DNA of 64,000 nucleotides, from assembly GCA_963921355.3 (NCBI GenBank), contig OZ001190.1:4402001-4466000 (forward strand), given 5' to 3'. The notes beneath the pieces were generated by a model. The model saw only the letters and a list, made by a program, of their open reading frames with translations. It did no database searches and had not been told where the DNA came from. Both the position numbers and the translations under genes were made by a program. This document shows, in pieces, positions 1-8,048 of the stretch; position 1 is the stretch's first letter; the number at the start of each line of letters is the position of its first letter. The DNA is from CAWUEZ02 sp963921355. GTDB taxonomy: Bacteria; Pseudomonadota; Alphaproteobacteria; Thalassobaculales; Thalassobaculaceae.

Positions 1-285
1 CGCCAGCACGGTCCAGGTCAGGGCCGACCCCCGAAGGTCAACCACAATGTCCCAGCGCGTGCCCACGACCGCCGACCAGAGCCGCCGCCAATGGGCTCCG
101 AACCGGCCCTTGGTCATGGTCAGGACCCGCTCAACGCCCTCGACGTTCTGAAAGATCGGGGCGGCCACGGGGCCGCAGGCAACCGTGATCCGGGGTTCGG
201 CAGACCGGGCCAGCAGAGCATCGAGCGCCCCGGTCGACAGGACGGCGTCACCGAGGCGGGTCGAAGTGATGAACAGGGCGCGCAT
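1..285 (-). CDS. Glycosyltransferase family 9 (heptosyltransferase-like), 3' part cut by window edge
   Basis: Only the first 95 codons are in the window; the gene runs off the left edge. The N-terminus reads MRALFITSTRLGDAVLSTGA, the usual opening of ADP-heptose:LPS heptosyltransferases, with the R-x-GD turn of the first Rossmann half. A further WDIVVDLRGS segment around residue 80 matches the second conserved strand of the family. Family knowledge: these cytosolic GT-B enzymes add heptose or related sugars to the lipid A core. It is the last of three same-strand genes, 38 bases after the amidotransferase gene, so it is probably cotranscribed. The exact sugar and acceptor are unknown. Confidence 0.75.
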   Translation of the reverse strand, partial: MRALFITSTRLGDAVLSTGALDALLARSAEPRITVACGPVAAPIFQNVEGVERVLTMTKGRFGAHWRRLWSAVVGTRWDIVVDLRGSALTWTVLA

Positions 286-323
286 AGAGTGGTGACCGTC
301 CGCTGGCGGCCAGCAGCCGCTGG

Positions 324-1058
324 CTATTCGGCAGCCGTCTGCAGGCGGCCGACAGGGTACAGTCCGAGCCGGTCGAACAGCGCCAGGGTCCAACGTTCAA
401 TACCGGCGTTGAACAGTTCCCAGCCTTTCACATGGGCGCGCTTGGGCTGGCCACCCGGACGGTGCAAGCGATGGGCCCCGCCCATGTTCCAGCGATGGAT
501 CATGTCCATGGTGATCTCGGGGTGGAACTGCAGTCCATAGGCGCGGTCGCCGTAGCGATAGGCCTGGTTCGGGAAGGACTCGCCGCCGGTGGCCAGCAGT
601 TCGGCGCCGTCCGGAAGGCCGAACCCTTCACGATGCCACTGGTAGAAGTGGGTCGAGTGATCGAACAGGCCTTCGCGCGCGGCCGTCGCCGTCGGCTCGA
701 CGCGGGTGTAGCCGATCTCGACATGCTGGTCCGGATGCGGGGCAACCGTGCTGCCGAGCGCCCGCGCCAGGATCTGGCCACCGAGGCAGATCCCGAGATA
801 CGGCACATCGGCATCCAAAACCCGTTTCGCATGGTCGATCTCGAGCTTGATACCGTCCAGGCGCTGGCAGTCGTTTGCGCTCATCGGGCCGCCGAACACC
901 ACGACCGCCGCATAACCATCGACCTGTTCCGGCAGATCATCACCAATGCAGGGACAGCGCCGATCCAGACGGTAACCGCGCGCTTCCAGAAGCTCGCCGA
1001 CTTTGCCTGGCGTCGAGTGCTTCTGGTGAACGACGATCAGAACCGTGTCCGAACTCAT
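324..1058 (-). CDS. Class I glutamine amidotransferase (GMP synthase-like GATase domain protein)
   Basis: A stand-alone 244-residue class I GATase. The nucleophile elbow GICLGGQ puts the catalytic Cys at residue 91, and the LQFHPEIT motif supplies His179 and Glu181, so the triad is complete. Proteins of this family hydrolyse glutamine and pass ammonia to a synthetase, or act as gamma-glutamyl hydrolases; no synthetase domain is fused here. The start ATG overlaps the stop of the upstream phosphoribosyltransferase-like gene by 4 bases (ATGA), which indicates translational coupling. The pairing with an NAPRTase-like gene hints at nicotinate or NAD-related chemistry, but that is inference. Confidence 0.85.
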   Translation of the reverse strand: MSSDTVLIVVHQKHSTPGKVGELLEARGYRLDRRCPCIGDDLPEQVDGYAAVVVFGGPMSANDCQRLDGIKLEIDHAKRVLDADVPYLGICLGGQILARALGSTVAPHPDQHVEIGYTRVEPTATAAREGLFDHSTHFYQWHREGFGLPDGAELLATGGESFPNQAYRYGDRAYGLQFHPEITMDMIHRWNMGGAHRLHRPGGQPKRAHVKGWELFNAGIERWTLALFDRLGLYPVGRLQTAAE

Positions 1059-2275
1059 GGCGCATCCTTGCTCAACAGAAATTCCCGTCCGACCTTCACC
1101 CGGGCGGCGCCATCATAGTTGATGATGTCTGCGGTGGCGTACGTCTCGCTCCACTTGTCAGGCAGATAGGAGCCCGTCCCGACCACGTCCACCGGCGCCT
1201 TTGCCAGGGCCATAACACGGCACTTCTCGGGCCCGAATCCGGAGGACGCGACGATCCGCACGCGGTTGAAGCCGGCAGTGTCCAACCGTTCGCGCATGTG
1301 CCAGATGGCGGCGGCGGAGACCCCGGTTCCGATCAGCGATCGAAGCTCGGCCTCGGTCCGGTAGCCGCGAATCGCCTCTGGCGCGTTCCGTTCGAGCACG
1401 CTGTAGGCCTCAGCCGTATCCAGGCCCTCGACATAGCGACCGCCATGGGTGTCGAGCCGGACCGCCAGCCTGCCCTCCGCGGCCAGTTCCGGGAACCGGG
1501 AGGCGACGGCGAGCGCGTCGGTGATCTCCTGGCCGAAATAGTCGACCAGGACGGTCAGGTTCTCGCTCGGATGGGTGTCGTGGAACATCTCCGCCGCCCG
1601 GACCGTCGATCCGGCGTAGCCGATCAGCGCGTGCGGCATCGTCCCGAAGCCACGGGTCTGGCCGAAATACTGCGCCGTGGCGTCGCTTGCATTGCCGATG
1701 AAACCCTTGGCGCCGACCTTATTCTTGGCCTTTTCGGAGCCGACGCTGGCGCCGTAGGCCATGATCTCGGCCATCTCGGTTCCCGCGCAGTGGCGGGCAT
1801 CCATTGCCAGGAACGCCGTGTTAGGCAGTTCGACGCACATCGTATACGCGTTGTACGCGGCCACACAGGCGGCTCCCAGCTTCTGAAGATACTGGGTCTC
1901 CAGGTCCACCAGATGGAAGAACGACCCTGAGATGTAGAGGATTGGCTCACCCGCGCCGACCCAGGCCCCCTCGCGGTGCAGAAGCTGAACGTCGACCTCC
2001 GCACCCCGCTCGGTCATGACCCATTCCAGCCACTCTTTGGCCAGCCGCGGCGCGCAGGTGACCGGGCGGCGCATGAACACCGCATAGGTCACCCGTTTGT
2101 CGCCGAACCGGGCGACGCAGTCCTTGGTACGGGTGAAGTACTTGTCGACGTAGCCTGAGAGATCGTCAGGCGCGGGATGGCGCAGCGTCGAGGGCCACCC
2201 GTCGCGCCGGCTGGCCCCCGGCTTGTCGTCCGCCTGTTTTCCGTCGGCGGAATCCTGTTGTTCGATCGCGCTCAT
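1055..2275 (-). CDS. Nicotinate phosphoribosyltransferase-like protein
   Basis: 406 residues with features of the NAPRTase/quinolinate PRTase fold: a DKYFTRTK segment near residue 45 (the family has Y-F/T-R-T after its N-terminal domain), GTxxHALIGY-like text near residue 210, and a late VGTGSYLP phosphate-binding loop. The family converts nicotinate, PRPP and ATP to nicotinate mononucleotide in the Preiss-Handler salvage route. It heads a three-gene operon with the amidotransferase (4-base overlap) and the heptosyltransferase. The first 25 residues are polar and low-complexity, so a later start is possible. Substrate identity is inferred from family only. Confidence 0.75.
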   Translation of the reverse strand: MSAIEQQDSADGKQADDKPGASRRDGWPSTLRHPAPDDLSGYVDKYFTRTKDCVARFGDKRVTYAVFMRRPVTCAPRLAKEWLEWVMTERGAEVDVQLLHREGAWVGAGEPILYISGSFFHLVDLETQYLQKLGAACVAAYNAYTMCVELPNTAFLAMDARHCAGTEMAEIMAYGASVGSEKAKNKVGAKGFIGNASDATAQYFGQTRGFGTMPHALIGYAGSTVRAAEMFHDTHPSENLTVLVDYFGQEITDALAVASRFPELAAEGRLAVRLDTHGGRYVEGLDTAEAYSVLERNAPEAIRGYRTEAELRSLIGTGVSAAAIWHMRERLDTAGFNRVRIVASSGFGPEKCRVMALAKAPVDVVGTGSYLPDKWSETYATADIINYDGAARVKVGREFLLSKDAP

Positions 2276-2322
2276 CCGCTACCCCGAGCGTCCGGTTACC
2301 GAACGGTAGCGGCGTTCCGGAC
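2276..2322. other. Interlocked inverted repeats between aroG and the NAPRTase-like gene
   Basis: CCGCTACC (2276-2283) pairs with GGTAGCGG (2305-2312), and GTCCGG (2290-2295) pairs with CCGGAC (2317-2322). The two helices interlock, so only one can form unless it is a pseudoknot. It sits in the 74-base gap downstream of aroG and upstream of the phosphoribosyltransferase-like gene. A terminator or leader role is possible, but there is no T-tract. Confidence 0.3.
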
Positions 2323-2349
2323 GGCCGCATAGACGTCACGCGGCACGGC

Positions 2350-3738
2350 TCAGCTCGCCGCCTTCATCGGGATCACCTCACCGTTGCGCCGCCGACGCAG
2401 CATATCGGCCACGAGGAACGCCAGCTCCAGCGACTGCGCCGCGTTGAGCCGGGGATCGCAATGGGTGTGATAGCGGTCTGACAGAACCTCCTCGGTGATG
2501 CCGGTGGCACCGCCGATACACTCGGTCACATCGCGGCCCGTCATCTCGAAGTGGACGCCGCCCGCGTAGGTTCCCTCTTCCTCGTGAACCTCGAAGAACG
2601 AGCGGACCTCCGACAGAATCCGGTCGAACGGCCGGGTCTTGTAGCCGGTCGAGGATTTGACCGTGTTCCCGTGCATCGGGTCGCACGACCACACGACCGA
2701 GCGACCCTCGCGCTCGACCGCCCGAACCAACGGGGGCAATCCGTCGCGCACCTTGTCGGACCCGAAGCGCGCGATCAGCGTCAGCCGGCCGGGGTCGTTG
2801 TCCGGGTTCAAAATGTCGATCAGTCGGATCAGGTCGTCCGGCTCCAGACTGGGGCCGCACTTCAGGCCGATTGGATTGTGAATGCCGCGGAAGTAGTCCA
2901 CGTGCGCGCCGTCCAGCTGGCGGGTCCGGTCGCCGATCCAGATCATGTGGGCGGCGGTGTTGAACCAGCCGCGGTCGTCGGTGATGGTGTCGCGCCGTGT
3001 CAGCGTCTCTTCATAGTCCAGCAGCAGCGCCTCGTGGCTGGTGTAGACCTCGGTCTCACGCAACTGCGCAACGCTCTCCGGCGTCACGCCGCAGGCCCGC
3101 ATGAAAGCCAGGCACTCCTCGATGCGCTCGGCGATCTGCTCGAAACGCTCACCCTCGGGGCTGTCAGCCACGAAGCTCAGGGTCCAGCGATGGACGTCTT
3201 CCAGGTTGGCGAGCCCGCCGGTGGCAAAGGCCCGGACCAGGTTCAGCGTTGCCGCCGACTGGTTGTAGACTCGCAGCAGCCGGTCGGGATCCGGAATCCG
3301 TGCGGCCTCGGAGAAGTCCATGCCGTTGATGATGTCGCCGCGATAGCTCGGCAGTTCGACACCGTCGATGGTCTCGGTCGGCGTCGAGCGCGGCTTGGCG
3401 AACTGACCGGCCAGGCGGCCGATCTTGACGACCGGACAGGCGGCACCAAAGGTCAGCACGACCGCCATCTGCAACAGCACCTTGACCGTGTCGCGGATGT
3501 TGTCGGCGGAGAACTCGGCGAAGCTCTCGGCGCAGTCGCCGCCCTGCAGCAGAAACGCCCGGCCGGCGGCAACCTCGGCCAGGTGGCTCCGCAACCGCTG
3601 GGTCTCGCCGGCGAAGACCAGCGGCGGGAAGGTGCGCAGCGTCGACAGGACGCTGTCCAGCCTTTCGCGATCGGGATAATCCGGCACCTGTCGGATCGGC
3701 AGGTCCCGCCAACGCGTCGGTGTCCATTGGGTCGTCAT
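2350..3738 (-). CDS. aroG: Class II (plant-type) 3-deoxy-7-phosphoheptulonate synthase
   Basis: 462 residues, the normal class II DAHP synthase length. The enzyme joins PEP and erythrose 4-phosphate in the first shikimate-pathway step. Visible family motifs are FLLQGGDCAESF near the N-terminus, the VKIGRLAGQFAKPRS phosphate-binding segment, LKCGPSLEPDDL, the metal-site CDPMHGNT, and HFEMTGRDVTECIGG near the C-terminus. The frame stays open far upstream (to 4149), but that stretch has no family similarity and overlaps the opposite-strand cupin gene, so I start at the ATG of MTTQWTPTRW. It is monocistronic, with the divergent cupin gene 150 bases away. Gene naming for this class varies (aroG or aroF). 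Confidence 0.93.
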   Translation of the reverse strand: MTTQWTPTRWRDLPIRQVPDYPDRERLDSVLSTLRTFPPLVFAGETQRLRSHLAEVAAGRAFLLQGGDCAESFAEFSADNIRDTVKVLLQMAVVLTFGAACPVVKIGRLAGQFAKPRSTPTETIDGVELPSYRGDIINGMDFSEAARIPDPDRLLRVYNQSAATLNLVRAFATGGLANLEDVHRWTLSFVADSPEGERFEQIAERIEECLAFMRACGVTPESVAQLRETEVYTSHEALLLDYEETLTRRDTITDDRGWFNTAAHMIWIGDRTRQLDGAHVDYFRGIHNPIGLKCGPSLEPDDLIRLIDILNPDNDPGRLTLIARFGSDKVRDGLPPLVRAVEREGRSVVWSCDPMHGNTVKSSTGYKTRPFDRILSEVRSFFEVHEEEGTYAGGVHFEMTGRDVTECIGGATGITEEVLSDRYHTHCDPRLNAAQSLELAFLVADMLRRRRNGEVIPMKAAS

Positions 3739-3891
3739 CGCGCCCTCCCTGGGGCTTAAATCGTGTCGGTTTGAGAGCGTTCTAACAGCCGGCCGCCGAG
3801 GCTGCCAGCCGATTCGAGGATGGCGGGTCGGGAGATCCGTTGCACTGCGGCACAGCTCACGGCATGTTCCGGGGAGGTTGAGGAGCCGAGT

Positions 3892-4191
3892 ATGTCCAGC
3901 ACCTATCCGCCCGCGACGGGCACACTGAAGATCGATGACGCGCGGGTGCGGGTCACCGAGTGGCGGCTGGCGCCCGGCACGTCGACCGGCTGGCACACCC
4001 ACGAGCTGCCCTACGTGATCGTCCCGACATCCGGCGGCGTTCTGCGCATCGCCACCACGGATGGCGACGTCGCGGCCGAAATGCACGTCGGCCAGCCCTA
4101 TGCCCGGCCAGCCGGCGTCGAGCATGACGTGATCAACGATGACGACCACGAGATCGTCTTCGTCGAAGTCGAACTGAAGGACAGCGATTGA
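3892..4191 (+). CDS. Small single-domain cupin protein
   Basis: 99 residues from ATG 3892, preceded by a GAGGTTGAGGAG purine-rich ribosome site. It contains the two cupin motifs: a GWHTHELPYVIVP first motif (His-x-His, then the downstream position taken by Leu-Pro instead of the usual Glu) and PYARPAGVEHDVIN as second motif with its His. This is a single beta-barrel, probably metal-binding; related small cupins are sensors or enzymes of unknown substrate. Its stop overlaps the start of the histidine kinase gene (TTGA), so the two are coupled and the cupin may feed a signal to the kinase; that is inference. A longer frame opens at 3820 but lacks a good ribosome site. Confidence 0.75.
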   Translation: MSSTYPPATGTLKIDDARVRVTEWRLAPGTSTGWHTHELPYVIVPTSGGVLRIATTDGDVAAEMHVGQPYARPAGVEHDVINDDDHEIVFVEVELKDSD

Positions 4192-5192
4192 CCGTGACGG
4201 AACAGGCGGGGCCCGCGGTGGTGTCGACGCGCCAGACCGACGCGGCGGTCGAGCCCAGCGAGGTCAGCGGACAGGCGCTGACCCGGCTGGCGCAACGCCA
4301 CGGCATCGCCGCCGTCGTGCTGCTGATGTCCAGCCTGGCGGTCCTGTTCTGCTACACCGCCTATCTGCTGATCGACCCGGGGCTGTTCGAGGTTCCGATC
4401 GCGGTCTGGATGCCGATTGCCGCCCCCATATTCGCGGCCCCGCTGCTGACCTACGAGAACATCCGCTCCCGGGTGAAGCTGGCGGAGATCCAGGAAGCCG
4501 CCAGACGGCGCGCCGAGGCGTTGGCGGCGGAGGTCGCCGAGAAAGACCGGGTGCTCTCACTGATCGGGCATGACCTCGCCGGGCACATCGCGCTGGTCAC
4601 CGGATTCAGCGCCGAGCTGCGCAAACTGCCGCCGGGTGACCCGCGCCAGAGCGACTTCATCGCCGAAATCGGCAACGCCGGTGACGCTGCCAACAATGTC
4701 CTGAACGACCTGCTGGCCTGGGGACGGCTGTCTGTCACCGCCGCGGCCCCGGTGCGCGGGCAGACCGACTTGCGTCAGCTGGTCGATCAGGTGCTCGACC
4801 TGATGCGGTCCGTGGCGACGGCGGCCGGCGTGCGCCTGGACGCCGACGGACCGCCGATCACCGCGTATGCCGATGCCCGACAGATCGAAACCGCGCTCCG
4901 CAATCTGGTTGCCAACGCCATCCGCTACACCCCGATCGGCGGCGAGGTGGTCGTCACGGTGGCCGAACCCGACGAGGGGCAGGTCTCCCTCTCGGTCAGG
5001 GATACCGGCTCCGGATTCGACCAGCGCGCGTTTGAGGGGGCGCGGATGGGCAGCGGCCACGGCCTCGGACTGGCGACCTGCCGCGAGATCGCGACCCGCC
5101 ACGGCGGCAGCCTGTCGATCGACAGCCGGACCGGCCGGGGGACAACAGTCACGCTGTCCTTCCCGCGCACCCCGACGGACCCATCGGCCTGA
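4188..5192 (+). CDS. Membrane sensor histidine kinase without extracytoplasmic domain
   Basis: 334 residues. Two hydrophobic helices (about 39-61 and 67-87) are separated by only a few residues, so there is little periplasmic sensor. A short coiled linker (95-122) leads to the dimerisation H-box SLIGHDLAGH with phospho-acceptor His128. Next comes an HATPase domain with N-box LRNLVANAIRYTP, G1 VRDTGSGFD and G2 GSGHGLGLATC, all intact. The start is TTG 4188 (or GTG 4194), overlapping the cupin stop. No response regulator lies next to it, so it is an orphan kinase. A membrane-internal or cytosolic signal, possibly via the coupled cupin, is plausible but unproven. Confidence 0.85.
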   Translation: MTVTEQAGPAVVSTRQTDAAVEPSEVSGQALTRLAQRHGIAAVVLLMSSLAVLFCYTAYLLIDPGLFEVPIAVWMPIAAPIFAAPLLTYENIRSRVKLAEIQEAARRRAEALAAEVAEKDRVLSLIGHDLAGHIALVTGFSAELRKLPPGDPRQSDFIAEIGNAGDAANNVLNDLLAWGRLSVTAAAPVRGQTDLRQLVDQVLDLMRSVATAAGVRLDADGPPITAYADARQIETALRNLVANAIRYTPIGGEVVVTVAEPDEGQVSLSVRDTGSGFDQRAFEGARMGSGHGLGLATCREIATRHGGSLSIDSRTGRGTTVTLSFPRTPTDPSA

Positions 5193-5215
5193 ACACTGCC
5201 GCTTAAGAGTTTGGC

Positions 5216-6595
5216 CTATTCGGCCGCGGCCTGTTCTTCCGGCTCGGGCCGCTTCTCGCGCATGGTGACGAACTCCTCGGCCGCCGTCGGGTGGATCCCG
5301 ATGGTGCGGTCGAAGTCTCGCTTGGTCGCGCCCATCTTCACGGCGATCGCCACACCCTGGATGATCTCCGGGCTGTCCACGCCGAGCATATGTGCGCCGA
5401 CAATGCGCTGGCTCGCCCGGTCGACGATCAGCTTCATCAGGCCGCGCTCGGTGTTCTCTGTCAGCGTGTATTTCATCGGGCGGAAACCCGAAACGTAAAC
5501 GTCCAGGGCCCCGTAGGTCTCGCGGGCCTGGGCCTCGGTCAACCCGACCGAACCGATCGGGGGCTGGCTGAACACCGCACTGGCCACGTTCTCGTGGTCC
5601 GGCGTCATCGGGTTGTTGTTGAACTCGGTCTCGGCGAAGCAGGAGCCCTCGGCCAGCGCCACCGGCGTCAGGGCGATCCGATCGGTCACGTCGCCGATCG
5701 CCCATATCGACGGCACGCTGGACCGCGAATAGGAGTCGACCTTGACCGCTCCGTTGGCCGTCATCTCGACACCGACCTCCTCGAGGCCGATACCGCTGGT
5801 GTTGGGATGGCGCCCGGTCGCGTACATCACCGCGTCCACTTCCAGCACCTCGCCGTCGGTCAGATGCAGCAGATAGCCGGTGTCGATCTTCTCGATCCGC
5901 GACGGCAGCGTCTCGCAGTGAAGGTGGAGGCCCTTCTTGTCGAGTTCGTGGTCGAGGGCGTTGCGGATGTCCTCGTCGAAGCCGCGCAGCACCTTGGGCG
6001 CGCGGAAGATCAGGTGGGTCTCGCTGCCGAAGCCATGGAAGATGCCGGCGAACTCGACGGCGATGTAGCCGCTGCCGACGACGGCGACCCGCTTCGGACG
6101 CTCCGGGAGTTCCAGCGCCTCGTTCGAGGTGATCGCGTGCTCGATCCCCGGCACGTCGGGCAGGCTCGGCCAGCCACCGGTGGCGATCAGGATCCGCTCG
6201 GCGGTGTAGTGCTTGCCCGCGACCTCGACCGTGTGCGGATCGACGACCTTGCCGCGGCCGTCGATCACCTCGTTGCCGGCGCCGTTCAGCAGGTTCATGT
6301 AGATCCCGTGCAGGCGGTCGAGTTCCTTCTCCTTGGCGGCGATCAGGCTCGGCCAGTCGTGACTGAGCCCCTCGACCCGCCAGCCGTAGCCGCGCATGTC
6401 CTCGATCTCGTGTGCCAGGTGCGAGCCGTAGACCAGCTGCTTCTTCGGCACACAGCCCCGCAGCACGCAGGTGCCGCCGACCCGCAGTTCCTCGACCACG
6501 GCGACCCTGGCGCCGTAACGCCCGGCCATGCGGGACGCCCGCACGCCGCCGGAGCCGCCGCCGATGGTGATCAGATCGTAGTCGTAGGTGGCCAT
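5216..6595 (-). CDS. gor: Glutathione-disulfide reductase
   Basis: 459 residues of the class I pyridine nucleotide-disulfide oxidoreductase family. An N-terminal FAD-binding GGGSGG (12-17) is followed by the redox-active disulfide GGTCVLRGCVPKK with Cys43 and Cys48. A second dinucleotide motif, VVGSGYIAVEFAG, binds NAD(P)H, and the C-terminal GIHPTAAEEF supplies the active-site His-Pro-Thr. This arrangement is typical of plant/proteobacterial glutathione reductases, which keep cytosolic glutathione reduced with NADPH. A CAGGAG ribosome site precedes the ATG. It converges on the histidine kinase gene, with 23 bases between the stops. Confidence 0.93.
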   Translation of the reverse strand: MATYDYDLITIGGGSGGVRASRMAGRYGARVAVVEELRVGGTCVLRGCVPKKQLVYGSHLAHEIEDMRGYGWRVEGLSHDWPSLIAAKEKELDRLHGIYMNLLNGAGNEVIDGRGKVVDPHTVEVAGKHYTAERILIATGGWPSLPDVPGIEHAITSNEALELPERPKRVAVVGSGYIAVEFAGIFHGFGSETHLIFRAPKVLRGFDEDIRNALDHELDKKGLHLHCETLPSRIEKIDTGYLLHLTDGEVLEVDAVMYATGRHPNTSGIGLEEVGVEMTANGAVKVDSYSRSSVPSIWAIGDVTDRIALTPVALAEGSCFAETEFNNNPMTPDHENVASAVFSQPPIGSVGLTEAQARETYGALDVYVSGFRPMKYTLTENTERGLMKLIVDRASQRIVGAHMLGVDSPEIIQGVAIAVKMGATKRDFDRTIGIHPTAAEEFVTMREKRPEPEEQAAAE

Positions 6596-6752
6596 GGCCG
6601 GTCTCCTGAACAGTTCGTCAGCAACATAGTGCCTGGGAACGAAAACGGTTACCCCGCGACCGTCGCCGCACCGGTTCCCGTGCGCAAATGCCCCCTAAAC
6701 CCTTGACGAATCATGTATGTAAATCCACCTGATCGCCATTGTGGGGAGTTGG

Positions 6753-7799
6753 ATGGGACTTCAGCGTCTTGCCCTGATCAGCGCTTTGCTGGCCGCGCTC
6801 ACGGGCTGCGCCGCGCAGCCCGAGCCACCGGCCGAGGCGCATTACGACCTCGACGCGGGCAAAGGCGCCATCACGTTCGTGCTCGAGCGGCAGGAAGGTC
6901 TCCGCGCCGTGCCGTTCATCCTGACGCTGCGGCGGTACGATCCGGCGACCAACGCGTTCTACACGGACGACGCTCGCGCCGCGCCCATTGAGATCCGATA
7001 CGCGCTCACCTCGCAGAACGGCAAGCCGGACCGGCACTGGACGGTCGATCTGGCTCCCGGAGCCTACGCAATCGAATCAATCGAGATCGCCAAGCAGTAT
7101 CCGGCGGTTCCAGGTGCGGGGTTTGTGGTCCTCGGCCTCACCGCCATGGTCGGTGCGGTGGCCGCCGAACTCGACCACAAGGAAATCCGCTTCGACACCG
7201 ACGATAACCGCCTGACCGCGGATGCCCCGCGCTTTCGCGTTGAGACCGGCACCATCACCTACATCGGTGACTTCAGGTTCCTGCTCGACGAGAAGCGGTT
7301 CGTCCAGAACACCGGCAGCCCGTCCGGCCCGGATGCCTACGACGAGGGAACGAAAGACCAGCCGACGATCGATCGGCGGATATTCGTGGACTACCAGTTG
7401 AACACCGCGGGCATTCGGCGATATGCGCGAGCCCATGGCCTCGACCGCTACCCGATGGCCGTGACCAGCCTGGATGCCTTTGCCGATCGGCGCTTCGTGA
7501 TCAGAGACTTCGACACCGCGGAGGGTCCGCACCGGACCCTGGCGCGCGCGCCATCGATGACACCAGCACCGTCTGACGGCCGGCGAATACTGGCACAGAC
7601 TCCGCTTCTGCGACCGGCGATCGCGTCAGACCAGCCGGCCATCACAGCGCCGATCGGGGACAGACAGCCGGCTTCGGCATCGCCGCCACCGATGGCCCGA
7701 AGCCTGTCGGTCCTGTCCGACCGTCAGCTCCAGCGCCTGTTCCTGGACGGCCAGATCTCGCCCGAGGAGTATCGGGCGGCCCGGCAACTGCGGAACTAG
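6753..7799 (+). CDS. Outer-membrane-type lipoprotein, paralogue of the next gene
   Basis: 348 residues from ATG 6753, with GGGGAG at 6743-6748. A signal peptide ends in a lipobox (LAALTGC), so it should be lipidated at that Cys. No enzymatic motif is visible. It shares an ordered pattern with the next protein: PG-x-YAI around residue 105, a Gly/Ala-rich hydrophobic stretch, then L-x-x-DAPRF-x-V and YIGDF (around residue 168). I therefore regard the two as tandem paralogues. The C-terminal about 100 residues are Pro/Ser-rich and probably disordered, ending in an LSDRQLQRLFLDGQISPEEY segment that looks like a short helical (SHOCT-like) tail. Its stop codon lies inside the cloverleaf repeat 7796-7916. 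Confidence 0.7.
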   Translation: MGLQRLALISALLAALTGCAAQPEPPAEAHYDLDAGKGAITFVLERQEGLRAVPFILTLRRYDPATNAFYTDDARAAPIEIRYALTSQNGKPDRHWTVDLAPGAYAIESIEIAKQYPAVPGAGFVVLGLTAMVGAVAAELDHKEIRFDTDDNRLTADAPRFRVETGTITYIGDFRFLLDEKRFVQNTGSPSGPDAYDEGTKDQPTIDRRIFVDYQLNTAGIRRYARAHGLDRYPMAVTSLDAFADRRFVIRDFDTAEGPHRTLARAPSMTPAPSDGRRILAQTPLLRPAIASDQPAITAPIGDRQPASASPPPMARSLSVLSDRQLQRLFLDGQISPEEYRAARQLRN

Positions 7800-7916
7800 T
7801 GGTCTGATCGAAACGTTTGGTCCCCAAACGTTTCGTGAATCAGCCCACATATTGAACACCGTGGTGGGGCGATTCACCGAACGGATGGGACTCATCCGTT
7901 CGGATCGCACCACTAG
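7796..7916. repeat. 121-nt four-armed cloverleaf palindromic element
   Basis: Outer stem 7796-7809 / 7903-7916 (CTAGTGGT...ACCACTAG; 12 of 14 Watson-Crick pairs plus one G-U). It encloses three hairpins with no unpaired base between them: 7810-7820/7824-7834 (11 perfect pairs, 3-nt loop), 7835-7848/7864-7877 (12 of 14), and 7878-7887/7893-7902 (10 perfect, 5-nt loop). The left end overlaps the TAG stop of the upstream lipoprotein. No T-tract follows, so it is not a simple terminator. It is best read as a mobile palindromic repeat or a structured RNA/DNA cruciform element; the function is unknown. Confidence 0.8.
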
Positions 7917-8048
7917 GTCCGGGCCGCACCGTTCGTTCCGATCCCTGACTGGACGGACCGATCACGCCTCTCCCCATTGATGACAACCCGTTGGCCCGCA
8001 CCCGGGAATCGGCTAGGGAAGGGCTGAACGCTTTGGGAGAGGATCTAA

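Noticed and set aside
3739..4149. Upstream in-frame extension of the DAHP synthase
   Set aside because: Overlaps the cupin gene on the other strand and lacks similarity; family length is reached from ATG 3738.
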